From positions 6,496,001-6,560,000 of the forward strand of contig JAEMBT020000005.1 of the NCBI GenBank assembly GCA_018873245.2: a stretch of DNA of 64,000 nucleotides. Direction: 5' to 3'. The position numbers were made by a program, and so were the translations under genes. Origin of the DNA: Archegozetes longisetosus. Its lineage: Eukaryota > Arthropoda > Arachnida > Sarcoptiformes > Trhypochthoniidae. The notes below the pieces were generated by a model. The model worked only from the letters and a program-made list of their open reading frames with translations, was not told the origin of the DNA and made no database searches. Positions within the stretch are counted from its first letter, which is position 1; every line of letters begins with the position of its first letter. This document shows, in pieces, positions 12,810 to 25,300 of this stretch.

Positions 12810-13377
12810 TAGGGTTCGAGGTTTTTGATATAATCATAATTGAGGTATTATACCTCGGATTATACCATATTATACCAGTATAAAAGGTATAATCGCTTTA
12901 ATACATAAATTTTTTAAGATTCGTTCAATTATTTATTAAAGGAGTCTAAGAATAATACAATATTTTGTTCATATGATAAAAATTAACTCTTTTTATTTTC
13001 AATCATCATTAAACGGGTTCGATACGATAAACTATTGCCCATAATCATCTAATGGTTCGTTCATGTGATTTAATTGATAGATATAATCTAATTTGGTGTC
13101 AAGTTCGGTCTCGTCTACAAATTTTAATTCGAGATCTTTTAAAGGGTCAATAAAGCGTAAATTATTTTGTACAGCAAACAACTTTTCAACTTTTAAATTC
13201 GAAAGACGGTTTCTTTGTTAGTTTGAATTTCAGATTGAATTTACAATTTATTTTTAAGTATTTCGCTAAAATTTAGAAAATACCAAAGGTACGGTATTTT
13301 TCTATTAGGTATTATTCCGTATTATACCCGGTATCAATGGTATTTTACTTCAAATTAAAATACCACTTCGAACCCTA
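12810..13377 (-). mobile_element. Internally deleted hAT element
   Basis: Ends are TAGGGTTCGAGGT on the left and the reverse complement of TAGGGTTCGAAGT on the right. They are flanked by imperfect 8-bp direct repeats: ATACTAAG at 12802-12809 and ATGCTTAG at 13378-13385 (6 of 8 identical). An 8-bp target duplication and TAGGG-type ends fit the hAT superfamily. The subterminal region is rich in GGTATTATACC-like short palindromes. A transposase C-terminus survives inside (13032-13217, minus strand). Confidence 0.75.
13032..13217 (-). pseudogene. hAT transposase C-terminal fragment
   Basis: Between two in-frame stops the minus strand reads QRNRLSNLKVEKLFAVQNNL and continues for about 40 more residues. 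The RNRLxxxxVEKLxxVxxNL pattern is the end of the hAT C-terminal dimerisation domain. It is followed by an acidic tail (DETELDTKLD) as in many hAT transposases. The catalytic part is missing, so the element cannot move by itself. Confidence 0.65.
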
Positions 13378-13797
13378 ATGCTTAGTGATTAGATTAACGT
13401 CAAAATCAAGATTGACAAAATAGAGTTGAAGCAATTTTACATTTTGTTTAAAATCAAAATCATTGTAGTAATTAACTCTAATTGCATTGTTTATGTCAGT
13501 ATTTAGTAATCAAATAAAATTGAATTTAGATTGAAGTTTCAGTTTTTTAAATAAGGGTATTTTATTGGACTTTTACTCAACATTTTTTTTACAATACTTG
13601 TGAAAATATGATAAACTAATCATAAAAGGAAATAATGAAATAGTTTGAAGTCTATCGATATGTAGTCACAGAGAGAACGATTTAAAAGTTCTAAGCATTA
13701 ATCAGTGATTGAAGCATTTCTGGTAAGATTTCTGCTTTTCTTATAAATAATGTCAAAAATTGAAAATTTATGCTTTTTTTACTTGAAATGACGAAAA
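13378..13797. other. 3' flank of UBE2C, no gene seen
   Basis: AT-rich spacer between the hAT element and the UBE2C stop codon. No structure of note. Confidence 0.5.
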
Positions 13798-14587
13798 TTA
13801 CTTCAGTTTATTTGATTCAGTGACGGATTTTTCATACTTTCCCAAAACTATTTGTTTGTAATCTTCGTGTCCCCACATCTGCGCCGCATAACTATCAAGA
13901 GGACTATCAAGATTTGGTTCGCCTGTAAGTCAATTACAATCAGTTAAATACTCATATGAAGATAAGTAAACTCTAATCAAACCTAAGAGTGACTGAATTG
14001 AAATAAGTATTGTTCGCACGTCATAGAGAGCCGTCCATTTGTCCTATTATTCAATTATTACATAAGAGTATAGCGATTAACAAATGGATTGAATTAAAAG
14101 AGATATGTTTAGTAACCTTTAAAATATCTAAACAAATGTCTCCATCGCTACTAATGTTAGGATGAAAGCAATGGTTGAGAAACATGACAAACGGTGCACA
14201 ATAGGGGTATTTCGGAGAAAAGGTCAGTGACAACTTGAACTTTAATCCTTCGAAGACTGTTTCTTTGGGTCCAGTTATGGTTGCAATCCATCTGTTCGTT
14301 AGAATCCATGTTTAAATTAGTGTTTAAATCAATTGTATTTAGATTATTAGTAAGTCAATCAGTAATAAACTGAATACAAATTATATTAATATAGATTTGA
14401 GTAAATATAATGATTGATACCTGAAAAGGTTGTCTCCATCGGGAAAAGCAGTGACACTTTTATCGGAGTGCATCACTAAATCCATTAGTTCTTTTTGTAA
14501 TCTCTTAGTGGCTGCTGTTTTTCCGATTTCGTTCACATTAGAGTCGTTTTGAGAGATATTAGCAGGTCTGCGATTCTCTGATGTCAT
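13798..14587 (-). CDS. UBE2C: Ubiquitin-conjugating enzyme E2 C (APC/C E2)
   Basis: E2 that works with the anaphase-promoting complex to start ubiquitin chains on mitotic cyclins and securin. Four exons in gene order: 14587-14421, 14291-14117, 14043-13983 and 13922-13798. Phases agree; 175 aa, close to 179 in human. The N-terminal extension typical of E2C (MTSENRRPANISQ) precedes KRLQKELMDLVM. The UBC fold follows, with FSPKYPY, the HPN motif (residues 99-101) and the catalytic cysteine about residue 109 in GDICLDILK. DKWTALYDVRTILISIQSLL and GEPNLDSPL close the fold. Start chosen at 14587 because it matches the family N-terminus. Head-to-head with the ACOT13-like gene, 414 bp between start codons. 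Confidence 0.95.
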
Positions 14588-15001
14588 TATTTCAAATTAA
14601 TTCTAATATTTCTCGTATTTTAATCAATAAAAGGGTAATAAATGAGTAATAAATTGGCCAACAGTTTGGTGGATTAGTAGCAAACCAATGAATTAAATGT
14701 GGAGTCAATAAATAGAATGAGAAGTCAATGAACGATATCCTATTGATAGAGATGCTGCAAAAATAAGCCCAAAATCGAGTGAATGGCGAATTACTTGATT
14801 CAAATTTAAAAAGTATTGTGAGTCACGTGAGCGCAGTTTTACACGCTGCTATTGGATCTTTACTTCAATTTGACTCTGACTCCTACCAATAGTAACACTA
14901 AGTCACGTAAACTTAGCTTTAGCTCAAAGTTTATCAATATTATAACAAATTATGCAATTTCGAGGACTTTTAAATTTGAATTAAACACTTTGTTGAACAA
15001 G
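14588..15001. promoter_or_regulatory. Shared upstream region of UBE2C (-) and ACOT13 (+)
   Basis: 414 bp between divergent start codons. It contains a palindromic CACGTG E-box (14824-14829, in GTCACGTGAGCG), short GTCACGT motifs and no other gene. That it serves both genes is inferred from spacing only. Confidence 0.45.
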
Positions 15002-15791
15002 ATGTCGAACTCAATGCTAAGTGCAATGAGAAACACACTGAAAATACTGGTCGAGTCTGGAAAATTCGATCGGGTGTTAGACAAGGTTTGAACAATTAGT
15101 TGGTTCTAAACTGATTCGCAATGAGCATATCAATTTTGCCAACGTATGCATTGCTATTTCCGGTGGCGGTTCTTATAAACGGTTTATGTCAAACTTATCT
15201 GCAAGTATTGCGTTGTAATTTTCAGTTTGAGTCTACTTTGATTTCATACTTTAATTACTGCGAATAGTTTGAGATAAGCACTAGCTAAGTAATGCTTACT
15301 GCAAATAGCAATACATGCATCGCGAATCTGTTAATTAGACTTCAATGTAAGTCATTTATAAGTGTTAGATATGACCAAAAGTTAACAGACTTCCCAATCA
15401 CTCAAAGGTCAATATAACAAATGCTGGGAATGGAAGCATAACAGCAGAAATGTTAGTAACAAAGGAATCTGTCAATATGTCTGGCACTCTTCACGGAGGA
15501 ATGACTGCCACTCTTGTTGACCAAATATCAAGTCTGGCGCTGACCACTGCTGTGATATCTAAACCATTAAACGATGATGGAATGACAAAAATTGCGAGCG
15601 CTAGCGTTGAGTTAAGTGTTTCTTATATGAGTCCAATAAAAGAAGGAGAAACTATTGTAATTGAAGCAAACACATTGAAACTTGGCCGATCTCTTGCTTT
15701 TCTCGATGTCAACATATTTAATAAAGACACTAACAAATTAGTGGCCAATGGAAAGCACACTAAATATATATTTGACAAACCATCACTTTAG
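15002..15791 (+). CDS. ACOT13: ACOT13/THEM2-like hotdog-fold acyl-CoA thioesterase
   Basis: Hydrolyses medium- to long-chain acyl-CoA; the family is mitochondrial or cytosolic. Two exons: 15002-15085 and 15408-15791, 155 aa. Exon 1 (MSNSMLSAMRNTLKILVESG, then FDRVLDK) matches the amphipathic helix and FxRVLxK of ACOT13. Exon 2 holds VNITNAGNGSITAEM, the hotdog signature GTLHGGMTATLVDQ (His and Asp of the active site), SYMSPIKEGE and LGRSLAF. The reading frame is open up to an ATG at 14852, but the start at 15002 matches the family length. The 322-bp intron contains a MITE at 15143-15322. Confidence 0.92.
15143..15322. mobile_element. MITE in ACOT13 intron
   Basis: Inverted ends: ATGCATTGCTATTT on the left pairs with AAATAGCAATACATGCAT on the right (one small indel). 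A weaker second level of inverted similarity lies inside (CTTATCTGCAAGTATTGCG with the reverse complement of GCGAATAGTTTGAGATAAG). No coding capacity. Confidence 0.5.
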
Positions 15792-16084
15792 TTAGTTTTG
15801 TATCTTTTTAATAGAGTCTATCAATGTTACATTATATCTAAAGTTTGACTTGATTTGTAAGTTTAAGTTTGAGCCTTAGTTTATTTGATTATATGTTTTC
15901 AAATAGTTTGAGTAAATGAAATATTTCTTTTAAATCGAAATTTGAATTGAACTTAGTTTATTTATAGGCTTTGAACTTCTTTTCAACACATATAGGAGTT
16001 TAAAATAAATGGCACTCCAGCTAATATCCAATTTCTATAATAAGTGGTAAAATCTGTGAATTTAATTCTGCAAAACAGCTTGAC

Positions 16085-19000
16085 TTATCCGTTTTGCAAT
16101 TGATTTAATAATTCCAATGGTATATCAAAGTCTCCCTCGCTATCAATTTTGCAGCTCTTCGTCGGTATGAGACTATTGTGCCATTTATTTAGGTCGATGG
16201 AAGGTAATTGGTTGCATTGTTTCCAAACCTGATGCTTTGGTATTACAAACACATCTGCTGTTATTTGTGTAATATTGTCCGCATTATCACATATGACTCT
16301 TGCGAGCGATGATTTGTTAATTTCTTCTAATTGTTGTGGAGTGAACACTTCAGGATTCTATAGATATAGATAAAGATTTTTAATAAAGTTATTTGAAGTA
16401 CGACTCTAAAGCGAAACACTGGACCTCATAGTAAAATCGGTCACCATCTCTCAATCTCTTGAATTGTTCTGCTAATAGGCATTGAAAAGTTGGTCCCACT
16501 TTAGATAATGGCAGTAAATCTTCAGCGACAGCACCGACCCACAAATCAACATTATCGGGATGACCATAAATTTGTTTTAATTTAATTCTAACTCCATCGT
16601 TTTTGATTTCATGTCTCATATCATCGAAAGTATTAGCAACTGTTAAGTTGCAATATTGACGCCATGCGTTATAAGATGGCAAACCATGATCTCTACCCCT
16701 TTGTATGTTAAGTGAACCTAAATCTAGTGATATATCTCTCGCTAATTCAAACAAGTGTTCTGTCAACTCATCATTCATTATTTGATCAGATCTTGGATTT
16801 TTAGCAGGCGCGAATAGCAATCCTCGAAGCAGAGGGTCTATTCCTCCTTCTTCTACGAGACGATGTGGTGCGAAGAAAGTATCGTGAAGGTTGAGTTGGC
16901 TCGAAAAATTAGTTGTTGGCTGATAGGTCTCATTGAGTCTTATTAAAAATGGGTTAATCAATGTATGACCGAATCTTAGGGCTGCGGTCGCGAACACATT
17001 AGCAACTGATGGGTTTATTTTGCTATTATATCCAGTATAGGTGCCAAGTTTTGACATACCCTATCATCAAAATAATGCCACCCTAAAATTCATTACTTAA
17101 TTATCAAATAATTACCTGAGGACCTAATATATGAGGCAACCAATGCTTGTATGTTATAACCTTTGATATTATGGTAATCAAATTAATAGAACATCAGTGA
17201 TGAAAACTAATGTGCACATATATTTTGAAGACCGTTATGTATATTTACCTGCATCTGTGAACCAACAATTTTTCTCGATTCTTGATAAACACGTTCTCCA
17301 TTCCACAAAGGATTCATTTTGCTTGAAAATCAGTTTCAAACAGTTAATATTGTTTGAAATCCCTACCTGAACGATTATCAAGAATTTCTCTTTAAACCTA
17401 TTCATACCTCAACTCTTTAGCAATACGATTATGTTCTCTAAGCCAAAGCGTATGCATAGCTAATAACCCCAACTGTTCATTAGCCCTGAAATCTCCTCCA
17501 AGGAAACATCCGATGTCAGAGCGACGCGGGTCTTGTTGACAATCGTTTGGCAGTCGCGCTTCATTGAAAGGCAAATATCGTCTGTTATTAATTTGTGTTG
17601 TACGCATTAATCCGGTATCTCTTGGAATTCTTTCTCTCAGATGATTGGCGAGGCTGGAAGTGCTCCCGTAAACATTTGAAGCATCAATGAATGAAGTCAA
17701 TTGATTGACTTGTTCACGATACATTAAAGTCCCGATTGCTACTGAGGTGAATCCACTGCCACACGAAGCACTCGATCTAATAAGTTCTATGCAATTCTGG
17801 GCTGTATTGTGTCGGAAGGAATGTCTTCTTCTAGTGGAGTTTCTCCGCGGATCGTCACCTGGAATTTCGATTGAGAAACATGGATGAATTTTATCACATG
17901 TTTTGCTGCAATCCAGTGATTCTCTATCAAAAGCATTGAAACTGACGGATGGCATCGAAAAATCAATGTCATGATCGAGAAACTGCCCGAATTGCATCAA
18001 CATATGCGAGTGCTTCGAATCTGATGTTATACTCTTTGTAGTTAAGACTTGTTGACATACTTTTCTTGCATTTGGCTTTAAAAATCCTCCATATTTTCTA
18101 TCAGGAAACCATCCAACAGGTAAGTTTATGCCATCTTCGTAAATGGGTGGAAGTAAGCGTTGAAAAGGAGTCAATGAGGCGCCCCATAGTTGATTCTCTA
18201 AATTATTGCAAATTCCATCGTAGCTCCTGTAACTCTTATGAGCGCAATCATTTTTACAATTCGCTGTAATCTTTGTGTTATGTAATCGATGTCCAACAAG
18301 ACATCCAGAGAGATGTGCTAAAATGTTCAATTGGTTTGGCGACAACAGGTCTTCATATTTGAACTCAGACATCGGCAACTTTGTCCTTCCCTCAGCTTTT
18401 CTTCTGATTATTTCGAGTGCTTTTTCATAGATTTCAATTGACTTGGCAAATTCTATCGATTCTGGCAACAGAGGAAATCTTGCAATTTGTAAAAGTTTTC
18501 CAGGAGATCGAATTTTATAATCCTTATTGTTTATAATTACTAGAGTTGAGTTGACAGCTTGGTCCACTATTATTCTAAATAAATTCAAGTTTTATGAGGA
18601 TCAAAAAATTTCTGAATCAGCAATAATCTGAACCCTAGAATACCTTAACTCAAATTCTGGATAAGATACCGTAATTCAAGCAGTATTTCTATTTCTACCA
18701 AAATTAGAATTGGACTATCAACTATTTTAAAGTATCGTAGGTGCATATTGAGCCGCTTTTTCATTGAGTTGTTTTCTTATTTACGAAGGGAATGGATTTT
18801 TGACGCAGTAGTCGAGACTTAATATGGAAACAGCTTAATAAAGAAATAGCTTAATATGCAACCTGTGATATTTATTTAAATCTTGATATGTCAATCAACG
18901 AATATTTTTTATCTTTAATCACCGATTCTTTGAGAATTTCAATATTCTAATGGAACAGTTAATGGAAAACTATTGGCCCAAATCTTACTTTGCTTCTTGA

Positions 19001-21744
19001 ACTGCTTCCAAAATTTCGGATGTATCAGAGTTTTCTAATGTTTGAAGACTGAATTGTAAGTCCCCTCCTTTTACTTTGATTTTGACTGTTTTAACAGCGA
19101 TTCCAAGATCGTTACGTGCAGTGCATTCGTAAATTCCTTCGTGGTTTGGGTTTATATTTTTAATTAACAACTCTTTGCCATGAATTATATCTTGCACTTT
19201 ATCTTTTCGAGTCCATTCTATGCGTGGTTTGGGAAAACCGGTTGCGTCACACTTTAAATTGAGTGTACTTCCGGCCTCAACTTCAACTATAGAACCAGGA
19301 ACATCAGAAAAAACTGGCGGCTCTATTGATAAGAAGTAATATAGATTATTGATTGCAAAAGACTTTCGTTCTTTATGCCTGATTAAAAATAACACCTAAA
19401 AACAGCTCTCAGTTCTCACTTCTGAAAAGTTCAACACCCTAATGAATAAACAACTTTAGTGTCTGAAAGCGATTCTTACGAGACTAAGTCTTCTTTTATA
19501 GTTAGTTTTTCAAATTTCAAAATTTTGGAACAAACAATCGAAACCAATCTTCTTGTATAGAGTATGATCTTTTACAAAATAAAGATATGCCATTCGATGT
19601 ATTCATTTTTACCTGAAACTCTTACTTTGTAACTTGCGATAGTTTGATGCTCAGTATCACTGCATTTGAAAGATCCTTTATCAATGGGCAACAAGTTCTT
19701 AATAAGTAGCGATCCATTGGCCACTAATTCGTAGCGATCAGAGTCAAAATAATTGATATCCGAGTCATTGAAAGACCAAACAACTCTTGAAGACTTGAAA
19801 CAATTTAGTAATAAACTTGTACCAATAGGCTTTATTACTTTCTCAGTTTCTATAGATTTAAGCTTTGATTTGTGTTTAACGAATTTGATCATAGCTTGTT
19901 TGGAACTCTTGGAACCAACTGAATTACTTGCAATGCACTGATAAGCTCCTTCTATCTTATTGGATCTTTCTTTGATCATAAGCTTAGTACCATTATTCAA
20001 AATAGAGTAATGATTGTACTGATAATTCATGTCAATTGGGTTATTATTATGCAACCAAACAATATTTGGTTCAGGATCTCCATGAGCTATGCAGTTGAGA
20101 CTAATTGGTGCATTTAGCATTTGCTCGTCATTCGGTTCTTCAATTATTTCAGGAGCTCTACATCTAAACTGGCTCAATTGAATCTTAACTATACTCCTGC
20201 CTTTTAATTCTGGAGGAGAATCACATAAGGCGTCTAAATGAGATACATTAGTACTCAATTTTTTCAACCAAATAGCCTCACAATCGCACACCAATGGATT
20301 CCCTTCCAACTTAATTGTTTGCAACTTTTTATTATTCTCTAATATATTTGATGGAACATGAGTTAAACGATTATGTTGTAAATAACTGTTGAATGAAAGA
20401 TAATTTGTTAGGATCAGTCAAACTTAATGTACAGCTAAAAACATAATAATCCGCGGTAGCAACAAGACTATGTTGTGATGCTCATCAATTCGTTGCCAAA
20501 TTTGGCCTCTAATTTGTTTTGATTACTATATTGGATATTCTATAAGTTTCTTAGCATCTTCAATATTATAGTCTGATAGAAGGCGTCCTATGACAATGCA
20601 TCACTTCTAGTTAATATCGAGGATTATTAAGTTTTCGAACAGTTTGAACCTACAGTTTTTCGAGTGAAGGTAAGTCTGCAAAAACCTTATCCGAAATTGC
20701 TTCGATTTTATTATGATTCAAATAAACATGCTGCAAGTTATGTAAGTTTTTAAAAGACTTTGGACCAATTAGTTTAATTTGATTTTTGTACAAATATCTA
20801 GAGTAAAATAAGACTGATTCATGAGACCGTCAATACTAATGTAATATTTGAATGATTACTAAACATTACAAATATCTCAATTGTGCGAGTCCAGCAAACA
20901 AATGATCGTCAAGTTTTTCTATTTGATTGTTGTTCAAAAGTCTGTAAACATTTCAAAATCAATGTTAATATTTCTGTACTTCTTATCTTTCTGTTCTCTT
21001 ACAATGTGGTCAAACGTGAGAGATGTCTGAAAGCACTTGGATTGAGGTCCTTTATTTGGTTGAATCTCAAGTCTCTGAAGTAAGAAAAGTGATTTTGATA
21101 CAGAGTACATAGACCTAAACGTTTATCAATTATTGCTTACTAGTTCTCTTAATTAATATTACTTTGTGGGCTTCATCTTTTAAATTGAAGTAATTAAATA
21201 AACTTATTAAATGCTAAATCCAATTTTTGTGTCTTATGTCAAAAGTTTTAAACTTCAAACTTCAAGTTATAATTAGTTTTAATCAAATGAGATCAACTTT
21301 ATAACTATAATGCAACTTAATATCTACATGTAGTGGTATTCTTTTGATATAAAATGCTAATTTTTCAAGACTTGCTTTAGCATTGAAAGTCGAAGCTCAC
21401 AATACACTCTGTACTTGAGGGGCAACTATTGAACAGATCCAATGCAAAAATATTGGTAACATAGTCAACTTTAATGAAATCTCTGTGAAGACCATTACGA
21501 AAACTTTGAAAACTTCACACTGGAACTCAAGATAGAAAAGATAGAGAGATATAAAAAATACTTACAGAACAGTAGTCTCTGCCGGAACTATCGGCACTTT
21601 GCTTAGGTTCAAATTCAAGCATCTAATAGTAGTCTCATAACAGACGCATTGAGGTACACAAAATGGTAATACATCGGATAGAGAATATTTAGTGAATGTA
21701 CAAAATATTAAAAATAAAAACAAAGTTTTCACTCGCAATAACAT
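16085..21744 (-). CDS. PXDN: Peroxidasin (LRR-Ig-haem peroxidase), complete, no VWC domain
   Basis: Secreted haem peroxidase that uses bromide to form sulfilimine cross-links in collagen IV (family knowledge). Eleven exons in gene order: 21744-21566, 21074-21003, 20941-20870, 20797-20654, 20385-19613, 19322-18989, 18574-17408, 17321-17249, 17160-17116, 17060-16425 and 16357-16085. All phases agree, 1255 aa. Order: signal peptide (1-23), LRRNT (CVPQCVCYETTIRC), about five LRRs (two exons are exactly one 72-bp repeat and one is two), LRRCT (NPLVCDCEAIW), three Ig domains (about 232-510), then peroxidase. The distal His is in MLMQFGQFLDHD (about residue 720), the catalytic Arg region in MYREQVNQLTSFIDASNVYG, and the proximal His in ALRFGHTLINP (about residue 985). 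Vertebrate peroxidasin has four Ig domains and a C-terminal VWC; here there are three and the chain stops about 65 residues after SLARVICDNADNIT. Confidence 0.95.
20432..20643. mobile_element. Tc1-like MITE filling a peroxidasin intron
   Basis: Left end follows a TA (20430-20431). Subterminal AATAATCCGCGGTAGCAAC pairs with GAGGATTATTAAG near 20618-20631. It has the same internal sequence (TTTTGATTACTATATTGGAT, ATTATAGTCTGAT, ATGCATCACTT) as the copies at 56483-56709 and 60909-61125. It occupies most of the 268-bp intron between exons 20797-20654 and 20385-19613, ending about 10 bp from the 5' splice site. Confidence 0.65.
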
Positions 21745-22332
21745 GCTTGAATATCTAATGCAGTGATTATTTGAATAATTAAAGCTAAAAGTTAAGGGTT
21801 TGCTATGAATTTCCGTACTATTCTAATAGATAAGTTGTATACATAAAGATAATATGTTGATTGAATGGACTGAGTCAAAATTTGTTTAACTTAAAACCAT
21901 AATTTATATTTTCATAAACTGTGCATTTTTTCAGAGCCAACAAAGATAACTTTTAGAAAGTTCAAGTCTGTAACCTTGAAGAATGTCAAGTAATGATTTA
22001 ATTTTAGTGCTAAAGAGAGCTTCAATAGTAAAGAAATAGTTAGAGATAAGGTTCTTGTTAATAAAATTGATTTATTTCCAATCGAATAATTGACATTTAC
22101 AAATTTAGAATTAATTTAAAATTAGTATAAACATTGGAAGACAATTAGGAGTGATCACAGAATCTGGAAAAGAATTAAATGTTTATATTAGATAAAAATT
22201 GTTTTGGATATAAACTAAATTTATATATCATCGTGTGAGTGCTTTAAGTTCTCTCTATGTAATTGAAATAAAGTTACAGATAGCACTTTATAGCACTGAC
22301 GCCACAATATTAGACATGAATATTAGATTATA
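21745..22332. other. Spacer between peroxidasin and HBS1L, no gene seen
   Basis: Lies between the start of peroxidasin and the end of HBS1L, both on the minus strand. AT-rich; probably holds the HBS1L 3' UTR and the peroxidasin promoter. Confidence 0.5.
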
Positions 22333-25300
22333 TTAGGATAGAATGAATGAAACCTTTGTAACAAGTCCTGCAGCAATAGTTGCACCACTTGATCTAATCA
22401 TGAATCTTCCGAGATCTTTATAGTCTTTATAAAGCTCGATACAAACAGGTCTCTGCACTTCGATTTCAACAATTCCACTACTATTCTTAACCAGACATCG
22501 AGGCTTGTTTTTCACCACTTGACCCGTGCTTTTATGTAGTTGAGATACAATCTTCCGGATTACTGCCTGTTCGCTAAGACTTTGATAGTGTAAAACCACT
22601 GGGAACCCCTTTCAAAGTGTAATCATTAAACAATTACTTTTCATGTATAGAAATATTTGATTGATTAATCTCTTACTCTAGTAATTGGAACTTCAATGTT
22701 ATTAAACAAAACAATTCTAGCCTCAAATCGGGTGCCGACTGGTGCAGGATTAGAAGCATCGCAGGCAAGGCTTCCGACAGAGATATTGTTTGGATCACAT
22801 CCTGACAGAGTTAAAGATACGTGATCGCCAGCAAAGGCTATCGTTACGGACGTGTCATCAATATTTATTGCTGTTTAAAATACAATCAAACCGTCAGAAT
22901 GTATTTGGTTGCAAATGCTAACCTATGTTTATTAAGTACCTTTAACGACACACTGTTCTCCAGCAGGCAAAATGACCAACTTTTGGCCCACCTGTACAGC
23001 ACCGGCTTCTATACGACCACCAATGCATGTTCCAGATGTAAGTCCTTTAAAAACATCACTCAGCGATAAACGGAATGGCTTTGAAATTGGACGGTCTGGA
23101 GGTTTGAAGCTGTCTGTTGATATGAATATCGACGTTAATTAATGTTATATTTTACTACTTAAGTCAAAGCTTGTGTTTAAATACCTATAATTTCTACTAG
23201 ACATGGCCCGTCAAACCACGAACACAACGAATTGATTTTGGATCTTTTAACAAGATTTTCTCCAGTCAGTCCGCTACACGGAACATAACTTATATCTTGT
23301 TCCTTGAAACCAGCCTGTTTTAGAAATGCACTTAATTTAGTAACGATTTCATTATAACGTTCTTGACTCCAGTCAACGTTATCGAGTTTATTGATCACTA
23401 CTCCTAACTGCGAAATTCCCAAAGACCTAACGAGAAGTGTGTGTTCACGTGTTTGACCACCAGATTCAAAGCCTGTTTCGAACTCTCCTTTAGTCGCGTC
23501 AACGACAAGAAGAGCAACATCTGCTTGGGTGGCTCCGGTTATCATATTCGGAATGAAGTCCTTATGACCAGGGGCGTCAAGAAGTGTAACAATTCGATTG
23601 GCTGTCTCAAAGCGAGACTGTGCGATGTCCATTGTTATGCCTCGAGTTCGCTCCTCTTGAGTCTCGTCCAAAACCCAGGCATACATGAATGAATTTTTCC
23701 CTAACTTCTTCGAGTCCGTGTCATACCTGTGAATAGCCTTTTGAGAAACAAATCCCAAAAGATACAGAAGGTGTCCCATTAAAGTACTTTTCCCTGCGTC
23801 CACGTGTCCGATCACTACCAGGTTTATCAAAGGCTTTCCTTCTGTTCTACTCTTATTATATTCACTCAAAACCACTTCAAGATTCACTGCTTTCGATTGA
23901 CTGACAGCAGCTTTTGTTGAACTCTTGGTGTCAGATGGCTTATCATGAACTGGAGAAGATATTCTGCTTCCAGTTCTACTTGGATTCGGAGAATTAGGAG
24001 TTGATAAATGTTGAGCATTGTTTGATTCGAGTCTTGGTTTGTCTAATTCCGGTTTTCGAGTGGGAGTTGAGTTTCTATTTATCATATCAGAAAAATCGTT
24101 GAAAATAACATAGATAGTTTTAATCTTTGAAAAATACTTACGTCTTAAGATTCGAATTCGATTTGTTTATATCCAATCCCTGAACACTTTGGCTTATCTT
24201 TTCGACCTCAGCATCGCATTGATCGATTTCAGTGACTTTTGAAACCTCTATACGGAAAGTAATGATCAAAATCATTTAATCAAGTATTCAAAAGAAACTT
24301 ATTAATCGGAACCTCTTTTTCCAGATCTGAGGTCTCGTACGCAATCATCAGGTGATGGCGTTTTGAAATTGAAAACTTTGACACTATTTTTATCAAAGTA
24401 TTGTGATAAGCATTTCTTTATATCACATTTACGGTAACGCTTTATTATCTTATTATTCTGATTATATTTAGCTGTAATGCTCAAGAAAAGAGGGGAACAA
24501 CTAATGATTTTTTGATTACAATCTAAATGATGAGTGAGTGGTTTATTGGCTCGAAAGATGAACGGTTGGTCTGGAGATGATCGCGTATTAATGTTAGTCT
24601 CAGTGTTGAATTTACAGTGCATTTCTTACCTTAACCAAAGCCAATCAAAATAACATGTAAGAAAAGGCAATCAATTAAAAAATGTTTCATAAAATACAAT
24701 CCAATGTTCACAAATTTAGCTGTACTGTGAGTGTGATATTTTTTAGAGTTTTAGTGTCAAATTTTCATGTTTTATTTTACGAAAATAACTTTTTAGTTCT
24801 ATAAATGCATTTATTCAACATAAATTAGAAATATATAAACACGTCGAAAGTACTACATCATTTTTTATTTAGTGCTAAACCATTCAAATTCAACTGTTTC
24901 AAGTCAATTGCTATACTATATATAGAATATTGAAATATGCTTTTAGTATATCATTAGAACCTTTCGTGTAAGTTTGCATTCAGAGTATTACTAAAGACGA
25001 TAAATTAGATGAGCTATCGTTTGAATCTAAAGTCATCCTATTTTCACGCAATACAAGCTAAAAATGAGAACAAAATTATTTTATAAATTATTTCAGCAAT
25101 ACCTTTATTGATTATTCCTTTAGGTTTACTTCTTTGCTCTTTAGGTGTGTTGTTGAAAGTGTGAGCGTTAAGTACTGAGTCCAAAGCAGATTTGATGTCG
25201 TAGTTATGAATTTTAGCAGCATTAATTAACATATTCTCGGGTATTGTATCTCCGACTACGTTCTGCATCTCTTCCACACACGATAAGAGCTTTGCTGCAT

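Noticed and set aside
14852-15001. Longer N-terminus for the ACOT13-like protein
   Set aside because: Family proteins begin at the equivalent of 15002; the extra 50 residues have no counterpart.
17705-18269. Frames overlapping the peroxidasin main exon
   Set aside because: Shadows of a well-supported gene.
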